Assembly (NCBI GenBank): GCA_026392465.1
Contig: JAPLCA010000029.1
Span: forward strand, 1 to 64,000
Direction: 5' to 3'
Length of the DNA stretch: 64,000 nucleotides
Source: Propionibacteriales bacterium
GTDB lineage: Bacteria > Actinomycetota > Actinomycetes > Propionibacteriales > Nocardioidaceae
Shown: piece by piece, positions 26,244-36,122 of the stretch
Numbering within the stretch: the first letter of the stretch is position 1
Layout: each line of letters starts with the position of its first letter
Position numbers and translations under genes: made by a program
Notes under the pieces: generated by a model
What the model was told of the DNA's origin: nothing
The model's input: only the letters and a program-made list of their open reading frames with translations
Databases searched by the model: none

Positions 26244-26807
26244 ATGAAGATCTACGTCGTCCACGGCTACTCCGCCGCCCCGCACGACCACTGGTTCCCC
26301 TGGCTCGCCGAGAAGCTGCGCGCCGAGGGCCACGTCGTGGAGGTCGTGCCGATGCCCGACTCCACGAACCCGTCGCGCGACGCATGGGAGCGCACGCTCG
26401 ACGAGCGCGTCGGCGAGGTCGACGAGGAGACGCTGCTCGTGACGCACAGCCTCGGCACGGTCACCGTGCTGCGCTGGCTCGCCGCGCGGCCCGGGCCGTG
26501 GCGCCTGCGGGGTCTCGTCGCCGTCTCCGGGTTCCAGGGACCCATCGCCGCGGTCCCCGAGCTCGACGACTACCTCGCCGAGCCGCTCGACCCCGCGGAG
26601 GTGGCGCGGGTCCGCGAGGCGATCGACGATCGTGTGGGCATCTACTCCGACGACGACTCGATCGTCCCGCCGGAGGCGTCGAAGGCGCTGGCCGCGCAGC
26701 TCGGTGCGCGCACCCGCGAGGTCCCCGGGGGAGGCCACTTCCTCGCCGACGAGGGGTTCACGGAGCTGGCCGAGGTCCTCGAGGCCGTCGAGGACCTCAC
26801 GCGGTGA
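26244..26807 (+). CDS. RBBP9/YdeN-family alpha/beta hydrolase
   Basis: 187 aa, small serine hydrolase: VVHGYSAAPHDHWFPWL, nucleophile Ser69 in VTHSLGTV, acid in SDDDSIVP, His in GGGHF. ATG 26244 sits 5 nt after GAGGAGGAC. It is 10 bp after the fusion gene and overlaps the exporter gene by 4 nt, so it belongs to the same operon. A deacylase or self-protection esterase is possible; substrate unknown. Confidence 0.85.
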   Translation: MKIYVVHGYSAAPHDHWFPWLAEKLRAEGHVVEVVPMPDSTNPSRDAWERTLDERVGEVDEETLLVTHSLGTVTVLRWLAARPGPWRLRGLVAVSGFQGPIAAVPELDDYLAEPLDPAEVARVREAIDDRVGIYSDDDSIVPPEASKALAAQLGARTREVPGGGHFLADEGFTELAEVLEAVEDLTR

Positions 26808-28024
26808 CCGCCCTGCGACTCGGCCTGCTCGGCGTGGCGACGTTCGTCTACGTCACGTTCGAGCTGCTCCCCGTCGGCCTCATCGGCGACATCGCCGAGG
26901 ACCTCGACGTCTCCCAGGGCCGGGTCGGGCTGCTCGTCAGCGGGTACGCCGTCGTGGCCGGGCTGTGCACCATCCCGGGCGTCCGCCTGGTGGCGCGGTG
27001 GCCGCGAGCCCGGGCGGTCCAGGGCGCCCTGGCCGTGCTGCTCGTCGCCGCCGTCGTGGCGACCGTCGCGACGAGCTACTCGGCGATGGTGCTGAGTCGT
27101 GTGCTCGCGGCGCTGACCCACGGCATCCTGTGGTCGCTCGTGGCGCCGGCCGCGGCGGCACTCGTCCCACGCGAACGCGCGGGGATGGCGACGGCCGCGG
27201 TGTTCGGCGGCGCGACCGCGGCCTCGGTCGTCGGCTCGCCGCTGGCCACGTTCGTCGGGGAGGCGACCGACTGGCGCGTCGCGGCCGGCGGGCTCGCCGT
27301 GCTCGTGGCGCTCACGCTCGTGGGCCTCGTCCTGACCCTGCCGGCGGAGCCGTCGACGCCGTCCCCGTCGGTGGCCGACGACCTGCTCGACCAGGCGGGG
27401 AGCGAGGGTGGGCTACGCCGCCTGCTCGGACCCGCGGCCGGACCGCTGCTCGTGCTGTACGCGCTCGCCGTGGTGGTCGTGTCGGCGCACTTCACGTCCT
27501 TCACGTACGTCGCGCCGATCGCGCGCCGGGCCCTGGACGGTGTCGACGTGCCCCTGCTGCTCGCCGGCTTCGGCGTGGCAGGCGCGGTGGCGACGCTCGT
27601 GGTCGGACGCGTGCTCGACGCCCGTCCCGTCGGCACCACCGTCGCCGCGGTCGCCGCCATGCTCGCCGGGACCGCGGGCCTGGCCGCCGCCCTGGGGCTC
27701 GGTGGGGGGTCGTCGTTGCTGGTGGGGGTGGTGCTCTTCGCGGCGGTGGCGGTCTGGGGAGCGGCCTTCGCCGCTATCGGCCCCTGCTACCAGGCCGGCG
27801 TCATGCGTCTGGCCGGGGACCGGGTCGACACCGCGTCGGCGGTGTACGTGACCTGCTTCCAGGTGGGGATCGCCACGGGGTCGGGACTCGGCGCGCTGCT
27901 CGTGGGGATCGACGTCGGGGTGCTGCCCGTCGTCTCGGCGTCGGCGTGCGCCGTCGCCCTCGTGCTGACGCTCCTGCGGCGCGACGTGTACGCCGTGAGG
28001 GCGACCGTCGGGACGCGCGCCTGA
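26804..28024 (+). CDS. MFS exporter (DHA1, AraJ/sugar-efflux-like)
   Basis: 406 aa, about twelve membrane helices. N-terminal pattern ELLPVGLIGDIAEDL then QGRVGLLVSGYAV is typical of the AraJ/Cmx drug and sugar efflux group. GTG 26804 overlaps the hydrolase stop (GTGA). As last gene of the cyclitol operon it most likely exports the product. Confidence 0.85.
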   Translation: MTALRLGLLGVATFVYVTFELLPVGLIGDIAEDLDVSQGRVGLLVSGYAVVAGLCTIPGVRLVARWPRARAVQGALAVLLVAAVVATVATSYSAMVLSRVLAALTHGILWSLVAPAAAALVPRERAGMATAAVFGGATAASVVGSPLATFVGEATDWRVAAGGLAVLVALTLVGLVLTLPAEPSTPSPSVADDLLDQAGSEGGLRRLLGPAAGPLLVLYALAVVVVSAHFTSFTYVAPIARRALDGVDVPLLLAGFGVAGAVATLVVGRVLDARPVGTTVAAVAAMLAGTAGLAAALGLGGGSSLLVGVVLFAAVAVWGAAFAAIGPCYQAGVMRLAGDRVDTASAVYVTCFQVGIATGSGLGALLVGIDVGVLPVVSASACAVALVLTLLRRDVYAVRATVGTRA

Positions 28025-28062
28025 CCGTGCCGCAAGGCCGCGCCGCGATGTGGTGAGATGGC

Positions 28063-28078
28063 TGTGACCACGGTCACG
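28063..28078. promoter_or_regulatory. CRP/GlxR-like binding site before aspA
   Basis: TGTGACCACGGTCACG matches the CRP-family consensus TGTGA-N6-TCACA in nine of ten positions. It lies 82-97 bp before the aspA start and suggests cAMP or carbon control of aspartate breakdown. Confidence 0.5.
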
Positions 28079-28159
28079 CGCCCGGTGATCCCGCGCGCCG
28101 ACCACCCACAGGAACGTCGACGGGCCACACCCTGGGCCCGCGCGTGACGGAAGGACACC

Positions 28160-29689
<1,530 letters not shown>

Positions 29690-30326
29690 TCGATCGTGAT
29701 CCGCACCCCGCGGTCGTGCGGCGTGACCGAGGCCTGGGCGTCACCGAGCCCGTAGGCGATGTCGCGCAGGGTCACGGTGGCCTCACCGACCGGGTCATGC
29801 TCCGGCCACTCCGCGATCAGGCGGTGCACGACGCCGGCGAGCACGGCGCTGCTCATCGCGCGCACCACGTCGTCGGACCCGACGGCCCGCACCCGCACGT
29901 CGGGGAGGCCGAACTGGGCGAGCCCGTCGGTCACGAGGTCGCCGTCGAGGAGAGCTGCGTGGTCGAGCACGTACCACTGGGCGGCGTGGGCGAGGGAGAC
30001 CTCGTCGCTGGTCAGCTCCAGGACCCGCGGCGTGAGCAGCTCCAGCACGACACCGTCGTGACGCGCCGCCAGCTCGAGCGCCTGCACGCGGGTGTCGCGC
30101 GCGGCGGCGGCCGCCTCGGCCACCGGGGCCTGGCTCTGCAGCACCAGCTGGTGGGGCCGTGCCTCCAGCCGCTCGAGACCCTGCGGCGACGTGCCGTGCG
30201 CGCGGAGCAGGGCGGCGTGCGGCAGCGGCACGTGGTCCTCGTGCTCGAGCGGCTCGGCCGTCATGACGGCGTACAGCGACTCGCACGTGGCGGGGACCGG
30301 GACGGGTCGGGTGCTCATGTGGGCCC

Positions 30327-30352
30327 ATCCTAGGCGGGCCGCTGCGTAGACT
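30327..30352. promoter_or_regulatory. Back-to-back leaderless promoters
   Basis: Minus-strand TAGGAT (30332-30327) lies 8 nt before the ATG at 30318; plus-strand TAGACT (30347-30352) lies 7 nt before the cimA GTG at 30360. The whole intergenic space is 41 bp, so the two promoters must share upstream DNA. Confidence 0.6.
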
Positions 30353-30359
30353 GGCGCGC

Positions 30360-31937
30360 GTGACCAGCGACGCCTTCCACGTCTACGACACCACGATGCG
30401 CGACGGTGCCCAGCAGGAGGGACTCAACCTCTCCGTGCAGGACAAGCTGCACGTGGCGCGCCACCTCGACGACCTGGGCGTGGGCTTCATCGAGGGCGGC
30501 TGGCCGGGATCGAACCCCAAGGACACCGAGTTCTTCGCGCTCGCCGCCAAGGAGCTGGAGCTCCGGCACGCGACTCTGGCCGCCTTCGGCGCCACCCGAC
30601 GGGCCGGGCTGCGGGCCGCCGACGACCCGCTCGTCGCGGCGCTGCGCGAGTCGGGCGCCCCCGTGGTCACGCTCGTCGCCAAGAGCCACGACCGGCACGT
30701 CGAGCTCGCCCTGCGCACCACCCTCGAGGAGAACCTCGCGATGGTGCGCGACACCGTCGAGCACCTGCGGGCCGAGGGACAACGGGTCTTCGTCGACTGC
30801 GAGCACTTCTTCGACGGCTACGTCGCCGACCGTGCCTACGCGCTGGAGGTCGTGCGCACCGCTGCCGAGGCGGGCGCCGACGTGGTCGTGCTGTGCGACA
30901 CGAACGGCGGCATGCTGCCGCACCAGGTCGAGGAGGTCGTGGCCGACACCCTCTCCGTCGGTGCCCGGCTGGGCATCCACGCGCACAACGACACCGGCTG
31001 CGCCGTCGCCAACTCCATGGCCGCGGTGCGCGCCGGTGCCACCCACCTGCAGGGCTGCCTCAACGGCTACGGCGAGCGCACCGGCAACGCCGATCTCGTC
31101 ACCTCCGTCGCCAACCTCGAGCTCAAGCTCGGCATGCAGGTGCTGCCGGCGGGTGCCCTGGCCGAGGCCACCCGCATCGCCCACGCCGTCTCGGAGATCA
31201 CCAACTACCCGCCGTCCGCACGCCAGCCCTACACGGGTGTGTCGTCGTTCGCGCACAAGGCGGGCCTGCACGCCAGCGCGATCCGCGTCGACCCCGACCT
31301 GTACCAGCACATCGACCCCGCGCTCGTCGGCAACGACATGCGCCTGCTGGTCTCGGAGATGGCGGGCCGCGCCACGATCGAGCTGAAGGGCCGCGAGCTC
31401 GGCTACGACGTGACCGGCGACGCCGAGCGGCTCGGGCGCATCACGGAACGCGTGAAGGCCATGGAGCAGCAGGGCTACACGTTCGAGGCGGCCGACGCGT
31501 CGTTCGAGCTGCTGCTCGCCGAGGAGATGGAGGGCGCCCGCCCCTCGTACTTCGACGTCGAGTCGTGGCGTGTGCTCGCCGAGTCCGCGCGGGGCACCGA
31601 GGCGACCGTCAAGCTGCGCGCGGCAGGCCAGCGGATCGCCGTCATCGGCGAGGGCAACGGCCCCGTCAACGCGCTCGACCACGCCCTGCGGCAGGCGATC
31701 GACCAGCTGTACCCCGACGTGGCCAGGTTCCACCTCATCGACTTCCGCGTGCGCATCCTCGACCAGGGCCACGGCACCGACGCCGTCACGCGCGTGCTGA
31801 TCGAGACGTCCGACGGCCAGGACGCGTGGGTCACGGTCGGCGTGGGCGCGAACATCATCGAGGCCTCGTGGGAGGCGCTCGTCGACGCCCTCACCTACGG
31901 GCTACGGCGGCACGGGGTCCCGGTCGGCACCGCGTGA
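30360..31937 (+). CDS. cimA: (R)-Citramalate synthase
   Basis: Condenses pyruvate and acetyl-CoA to citramalate, giving 2-ketobutyrate without threonine deaminase. 525 aa: the HMGL-like barrel with YDTTMRDGAQQEGLNLS, the metal site HAHNDTGCAVANS and NGYGERTGN, and a C-terminal LeuA-type allosteric domain. Length and the TRDGAQ/GxSF pattern separate CimA from LeuA. Leaderless GTG 30360. LeuB in this window can serve the same pathway. The next gene overlaps by 4 nt. Confidence 0.92.
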   Translation: MTSDAFHVYDTTMRDGAQQEGLNLSVQDKLHVARHLDDLGVGFIEGGWPGSNPKDTEFFALAAKELELRHATLAAFGATRRAGLRAADDPLVAALRESGAPVVTLVAKSHDRHVELALRTTLEENLAMVRDTVEHLRAEGQRVFVDCEHFFDGYVADRAYALEVVRTAAEAGADVVVLCDTNGGMLPHQVEEVVADTLSVGARLGIHAHNDTGCAVANSMAAVRAGATHLQGCLNGYGERTGNADLVTSVANLELKLGMQVLPAGALAEATRIAHAVSEITNYPPSARQPYTGVSSFAHKAGLHASAIRVDPDLYQHIDPALVGNDMRLLVSEMAGRATIELKGRELGYDVTGDAERLGRITERVKAMEQQGYTFEAADASFELLLAEEMEGARPSYFDVESWRVLAESARGTEATVKLRAAGQRIAVIGEGNGPVNALDHALRQAIDQLYPDVARFHLIDFRVRILDQGHGTDAVTRVLIETSDGQDAWVTVGVGANIIEASWEALVDALTYGLRRHGVPVGTA

Positions 31938-32695
31938 CCCGACGTCGACTCCTCGCGCTGGTCCTCGCGCCCACCGTGCTCCTGGGCCTCGGGCTCGGTG
32001 CGGCGCTGGTCGTCGACGCCCGTGCGCGACAGGTCGACGTCGACCGCGCCGACGCCGTGGCGCTGCGCTACGAGGAACGGCTCTCGCACTACCGCGAGGT
32101 GGTCGTGCGTGAGCTCGAGGCTGCCGACGCGACGGATCCCGACGCCGTGGCCCGGGTGCTGGCCCGGCACCGTGACGACGTGCCGACGCTCGGCGCGACG
32201 TCGCAGCGCGGCGCAGCGGCCTCCCCGGACTACGGCGCCGCCCGTCGTGAGCAGTCCGTGGTCACCGAGGCGATGGACCGCCTCGACGCCGTGGTCGTCG
32301 ACTCCCGGGCCGCGCAGCGCTACCTGGCCGCCGCGCGTCGGGCGCTCGAGGTCGACCCGAACGCGCTCGCGCCCGGCACCTTCGTCACGAGCGGAGCGCC
32401 GTTGCGGGCCCAGCTGCTGCCACCGATACGCACCGCCCTGGCGAGCTTCGAGGCCGTGGAGGCTCCCCGCGACGCCGCCGCGGTGCGCGAGGCGGTGCGG
32501 CGTGCCCTCACCCACGTGATCACCGAGGCCGAGGCGCTGGCGGCGCGACTCGACGCCGGCCAGAGCGGCAGCTTCCAGTACGCCGAGGAGTACACGGCCG
32601 CGCGCACGGCGGTGACGCAGTACGAGGAGCGCACGCGCGCCGACCTGCGCGAGGCGCTCGACAACGTGCTGGCCGGCGACGGAGCGGGCCGCTGA
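31934..32695 (+). CDS. Membrane-anchored protein of unknown function
   Basis: 253 aa from GTG 31934, which overlaps the cimA stop (GTGA). One N-terminal helix (LLALVLAPTVLLGLGLGAALVV) anchors a mostly helical, charged domain rich in Ala, Arg and Glu, probably coiled-coil (RYEERLSHYREVVVRELEA). No family recognised. Coupling to cimA suggests co-expression only. Confidence 0.65.
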   Translation: MTRRRLLALVLAPTVLLGLGLGAALVVDARARQVDVDRADAVALRYEERLSHYREVVVRELEAADATDPDAVARVLARHRDDVPTLGATSQRGAAASPDYGAARREQSVVTEAMDRLDAVVVDSRAAQRYLAAARRALEVDPNALAPGTFVTSGAPLRAQLLPPIRTALASFEAVEAPRDAAAVREAVRRALTHVITEAEALAARLDAGQSGSFQYAEEYTAARTAVTQYEERTRADLREALDNVLAGDGAGR

Positions 32696-32720
32696 CCGGT
32701 GCGTTGGTCCGGCGCGAGCG

Positions 32721-33164
32721 TCAGGCGTGAGGAAGCCGCCGCATCGGCACGTGCTCGATGCCGGCCTCCCAGAAGTTCTCGCCGCACCGCTCGAAGCCGA
32801 ACCCGGCGTACCAGTCGTGCAGGTAGGCCTGCGCGCCGAGCCGGACCTCGCCGTCGCCCCACCGCTCGAGCACGGCCTGCAGGAGCCGGCTCGACAGCCC
32901 GCGGCCGCGCTGGTCCTTACGCGTCGCCACCCGGCCGACCTTGCGGACGCCGGTCTCGGTGGTGAAGGTCCGCAGGTAGCTGGTGGGTCCGTCGGCGTCG
33001 GCGAACCACAGGTGGTGGCAGGTGGGGAGCAGGTCGATCCCGTCGACGTCGGGCTCGTCGCACTGCTGCTCGACGGCGAAGACCACGTCGCGGATCCGCC
33101 AGATGTCGTACACCTCGGCGGCGGTGAGCTCGTCGCCGGCGCGCACGTGCAGGTCGTCGTCCAC
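32721..33164 (-). CDS. GNAT N-acetyltransferase (ElaA-like)
   Basis: 147 aa. AcCoA motif RVATRKDQRGRGLSSRLLQ, then AQAYLHDWYAGFGFERCG; the N-terminal VFAVEQQC is typical of the ElaA group. I chose the GTG at 33162-33164 because TAGATT (33177-33172) lies 7 nt upstream, giving a leaderless message; the upstream in-frame start is in the neighbour gene. Substrate unknown. Confidence 0.85.
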   Translation of the reverse strand: MDDDLHVRAGDELTAAEVYDIWRIRDVVFAVEQQCDEPDVDGIDLLPTCHHLWFADADGPTSYLRTFTTETGVRKVGRVATRKDQRGRGLSSRLLQAVLERWGDGEVRLGAQAYLHDWYAGFGFERCGENFWEAGIEHVPMRRLPHA

Positions 33165-33174
33165 GCCGGTCAAT

Positions 33175-34101
33175 CTACTGGCCGTCTCGAGCGTCGGGCT
33201 GCTCGGGCGCGTGGGCGGCCGGGTGGGCGAGCAGACGGTCGACCTCGGCCAGCAGCGCACGCCGCAGCGGCTCCGCCTGGGCCGCGAGGTCGCGCTGGCG
33301 GCGCACGTACTCGGCGCGGCCGTCCGGGGCTTCCACCGGGATCGGCTCGAGGCCGTAGGAGCCGACGTCGTAGGGCGAGGCCTGCATGTCGACGGTGCGG
33401 ATCTCCAGCGCCAGCTCGAACGCGTCGAGCACGACCGTCGACTCGACGAACGGCAGCAGCCGGAAGGCGATGCGGTAGAGGTCCATGTTGGCGTGCAGGC
33501 AGCCCGGCTGCTCGTGAGCGAGCTGGTGCTCCCGGCCGAGCTGCCAGGCGTTGAGCGGCTCGGCGGCCGGTGTGAAGAAGCGGAACGCGTCGACGTGCGT
33601 GCAGGTGAGCGGGTGGGCCTCGACGACGGCGTCGGTGCCGCTGCGGCCGAGCCGGAGCGGGAGGTCGTGGCGGGGTTGCTCGGAGCGGTAGACCATGGCC
33701 CACTCGTGCAGGCCGAAGCAGCCGTAGCGGGCCGGGCGGTCGAGCGTGGCGGTCAGCAGCGACCTGGTCCACCGCAGGCCGCGCACGCGGGAGGCGAGCC
33801 GCCCGGCGTCGACCGTGCTGACGCCGTCGCGTGTCACGTAGGCGCCGAGGGCGGCGTGCTGCGGTGCGTCGACGAGCCCGACGTCGAGGCCGGGGTGCCA
33901 GCGTTCGAGCTGCGCGGGGGAGAGGTTGTAGTACTCGAAGAGGAAGTCGACGACGGGGTGCGGCTCGTGCCGTTCGCGACGGGCGAGGTGCGGCACGGTC
34001 CAGGTGCGGGCCCGCTCGCGGTGGGCGGCGGCGCGGAGCTGCCACTGCGCCGGCTCCAGCACGCTGGCCGGACCGGTCAGGAGGTCCGAGGACTCGACCA
34101 C
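33175..34101 (-). CDS. Conserved actinobacterial protein (often annotated 3-methyladenine DNA glycosylase-like)
   Basis: 308 aa from the GTG at 34099-34101. I recognise the segment HLARRERHEPHPVVDFLFEY followed by YNLSPAQLERWHPG as the start of a widespread actinobacterial family that databases often call 3-methyladenine DNA glycosylase. No helix-hairpin-helix motif was seen, so the enzymatic name is weakly founded. The gene lies between a GNAT gene and zur on the same strand, with 7 bp to zur, so read-through from the zinc operon is likely. Confidence 0.6.
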   Translation of the reverse strand: MVESSDLLTGPASVLEPAQWQLRAAAHRERARTWTVPHLARRERHEPHPVVDFLFEYYNLSPAQLERWHPGLDVGLVDAPQHAALGAYVTRDGVSTVDAGRLASRVRGLRWTRSLLTATLDRPARYGCFGLHEWAMVYRSEQPRHDLPLRLGRSGTDAVVEAHPLTCTHVDAFRFFTPAAEPLNAWQLGREHQLAHEQPGCLHANMDLYRIAFRLLPFVESTVVLDAFELALEIRTVDMQASPYDVGSYGLEPIPVEAPDGRAEYVRRQRDLAAQAEPLRRALLAEVDRLLAHPAAHAPEQPDARDGQ

Positions 34102-34108
34102 GAGACCA

Positions 34109-34504
34109 CTACGTGGACGCGGAGCAGTCGGCACACGTGCCGAAGATCTCGAGCGTGTGCTCGACGTCGGTGAAGCCGTTCTCGGTCGCCACCTTCGTGG
34201 CCCACGACTCGACCGCCGGGCCCGCGACCTCGACGGCGCGTCCGCAGGAGCGGCAGACCAGGTGGTGGTGGTGCTCGCCGGCCTCGCAGCGCCGGTACAG
34301 CACCTCGCCGTCGTTGCCGCGCAGCGCGTCGACCTGCTCGGCGTCGACGAGGGCCTGCAGGTTGCGGTAGACGGTCGACAGGCCGACCTTCTCGCCCCGC
34401 TGGCCCAGCACGCCATGGATCTGCTGGGCGCTGGCGAAGCCTTCGAGCTCGTCGAGCACCGCGCTCACGGCGCGACGCTGTCGGGTGTTGCGGATGTCAA
34501 CCAT
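34109..34504 (-). CDS. zur: Zinc uptake regulator, Fur family
   Basis: 131 aa. N-terminal winged helix (NTRQRRAVSAVLDELEGFAS; VGLSTVYRNLQALVD), then the metal domain with EAGEHHHHLVCRSCGRAVEV and FGTCADC, giving both Cys pairs and the His cluster. Zur rather than Fur is inferred from its place at the end of znuA-znuC-znuB. ATG 34502-34504 follows AGGAGGACC. The gene starts 8 bp after znuB. Confidence 0.9.
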   Translation of the reverse strand: MVDIRNTRQRRAVSAVLDELEGFASAQQIHGVLGQRGEKVGLSTVYRNLQALVDAEQVDALRGNDGEVLYRRCEAGEHHHHLVCRSCGRAVEVAGPAVESWATKVATENGFTDVEHTLEIFGTCADCSAST

Positions 34505-34512
34505 GGTCCTCC

Positions 34513-35352
34513 TCAGGAGGAGCGTACCGACCGTCTGCGACGCAGGCTCACGGTGACGCCGCGCAGCAGCGTGGTCAGCACGAACGTGCCCAGCGCGAGC
34601 ATGACGATCGTGGGTCCCGGCGCGGTGTTCGCCTCGAAGCTGGTGACGACGCCGAGCACCGCGGTGAGCAGACCGATCGCCATGGCCAGCAGGTGCGTGA
34701 GCCGGAAGCTGCGCGCCACCTGCTGCGCGGCCGCCACGGGCACGACCATCAGCGCGGACACCAGCAGCAGGCCGACCGTGCGCATCGCGACCGTGATCGT
34801 CGCGGCCGCCATGACCGCGATCAGCAGGCCGTACAGCCGGGTCGGCACGCCGCTGACCTTGGCGTGCTCCTCGTCCTGGCACACGGCGAACAGCTGCGGT
34901 GACAGCAGCAGGCACAGGCCCACGACGACGATGCCGAGCACGCTCACGACGACGACGTCGGTGTCGGTGACGGTCGTGATGGACCCGAAGAGGTAGCGGT
35001 TGAGGGTCGCGCCGCTCTCGCCGGCGAGGCCGATCAGCAGGACGCCCGCGGCGATGCCGCCGTAGAACAGCATCGCCAGCGCGACGTCGCCGCTGGTGCG
35101 CGTGTAGGTGCGCAGCACCTCGATGACGACCGCGCCGAGCACGGCGACGACGAGGGCGGTGAGCACCGGGGCCGTCCCGGTGAGGAGCCCCAGGGCGACA
35201 CCGGTGAGGGCGACGTGGCCGAGGCCGTCGCCGAGCAGCGCGAGGCGGCGCTGGACCATGAAGGTCCCGATCGCCGGTGCGGCGAGACCCGTGAAGAACG
35301 CGGCCACGAGGGCGAGCCGCATGAACTCGTAGTCGAGCAGGTCGAGGCTCAC
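34513..35352 (-). CDS. znuB: Zinc ABC transporter permease
   Basis: 279 aa, about eight membrane helices, ABC-3 family: EFMRLALVAAFFTGLAAPAIG, RRLALLGDGLGHVALTGVAL and the C-terminal RSFRLTHLLAMAIG. GTG start overlaps the znuC stop (GTGA). Membrane partner of ZnuC and the ZnuA binding protein. Confidence 0.92.
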   Translation of the reverse strand: MSLDLLDYEFMRLALVAAFFTGLAAPAIGTFMVQRRLALLGDGLGHVALTGVALGLLTGTAPVLTALVVAVLGAVVIEVLRTYTRTSGDVALAMLFYGGIAAGVLLIGLAGESGATLNRYLFGSITTVTDTDVVVVSVLGIVVVGLCLLLSPQLFAVCQDEEHAKVSGVPTRLYGLLIAVMAAATITVAMRTVGLLLVSALMVVPVAAAQQVARSFRLTHLLAMAIGLLTAVLGVVTSFEANTAPGPTIVMLALGTFVLTTLLRGVTVSLRRRRSVRSS

Positions 35353-36122
35353 CAGACCCCCTCCTCGGGCAGGGGGCGCACGCGGTCGGGGTCGCCCGTG
35401 TGCGGGTGGGCGTCGCCGTGGTGCTGCTGGTGCGCGGCGGCGACGTGCTCGTCGACCGGGCCGTCGTGCACCACGCGACCCTGGTCGAGCACGACCGCAC
35501 GGTCGACGAGCGAGAGCATCGGGCCGAGCTCGTGCGCGACGAGCAGGACGGTCATGCCCTCCGTGGCGAGCTGGCTGAGCAGGTCGGCGAGGTCCTCGGT
35601 GTGGTGCGCGTCGACCCCGGCGGTGGGCTCGTCCATGACGAGCAGCTCGGGCTCGCCGGCGAGCGCCCGGGCGATGGCGACGCGCTGCTGCTGGCCGCCG
35701 GAGAGCTCGACGAGCGGCGACGACGCCCGGTGGGCGAGGCCGACGCTCTCCAGCGCGGTGACGACCGCCTCGCGGTCGGACCGTCGGGGCAGGCCGACGC
35801 GCGGACGCAGGGACAGCCGACCGCTGGAGACCACCTCGCGCACGGTGGCCGGGACGCCGGTCGAGGCGGCCGAGCGCTGGGGCACGTAGCCGACGCGGCG
35901 CCAGCTGCGGAAGCGTGCGAGCGGCTCGCCGAAGAGCTCGACCGTGCCGGTCGAGGGCACGAGGCCGACCGCCGCGCGCACGAGCGTCGACTTCCCGGAG
36001 CCGTTGGAGCCGAGCAGGGTGACGAACTCGCCCTGCCCGACCGTCAGGTCGACGCCGCGCAGCACCGGGTCACCGCCCAGCGTGACCTCGACGTCACGCA
36101 GGACGAGTGGGGGGTGCGTCAT
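35349..36122 (-). CDS. znuC: Zinc ABC transporter ATP-binding protein
   Basis: 257 aa. Walker A GSNGSGKST, Q-loop PQRS, signature ELSGGQQQR, Walker B LLVMDEPTAGVD. The C-terminal tail has a His-rich stretch (AAAHQQHHGDAHPHTGD) that could hold zinc. ATG overlaps the znuA stop by 4 nt. Energises import through ZnuB. Confidence 0.93.
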   Translation of the reverse strand: MTHPPLVLRDVEVTLGGDPVLRGVDLTVGQGEFVTLLGSNGSGKSTLVRAAVGLVPSTGTVELFGEPLARFRSWRRVGYVPQRSAASTGVPATVREVVSSGRLSLRPRVGLPRRSDREAVVTALESVGLAHRASSPLVELSGGQQQRVAIARALAGEPELLVMDEPTAGVDAHHTEDLADLLSQLATEGMTVLLVAHELGPMLSLVDRAVVLDQGRVVHDGPVDEHVAAAHQQHHGDAHPHTGDPDRVRPLPEEGVW

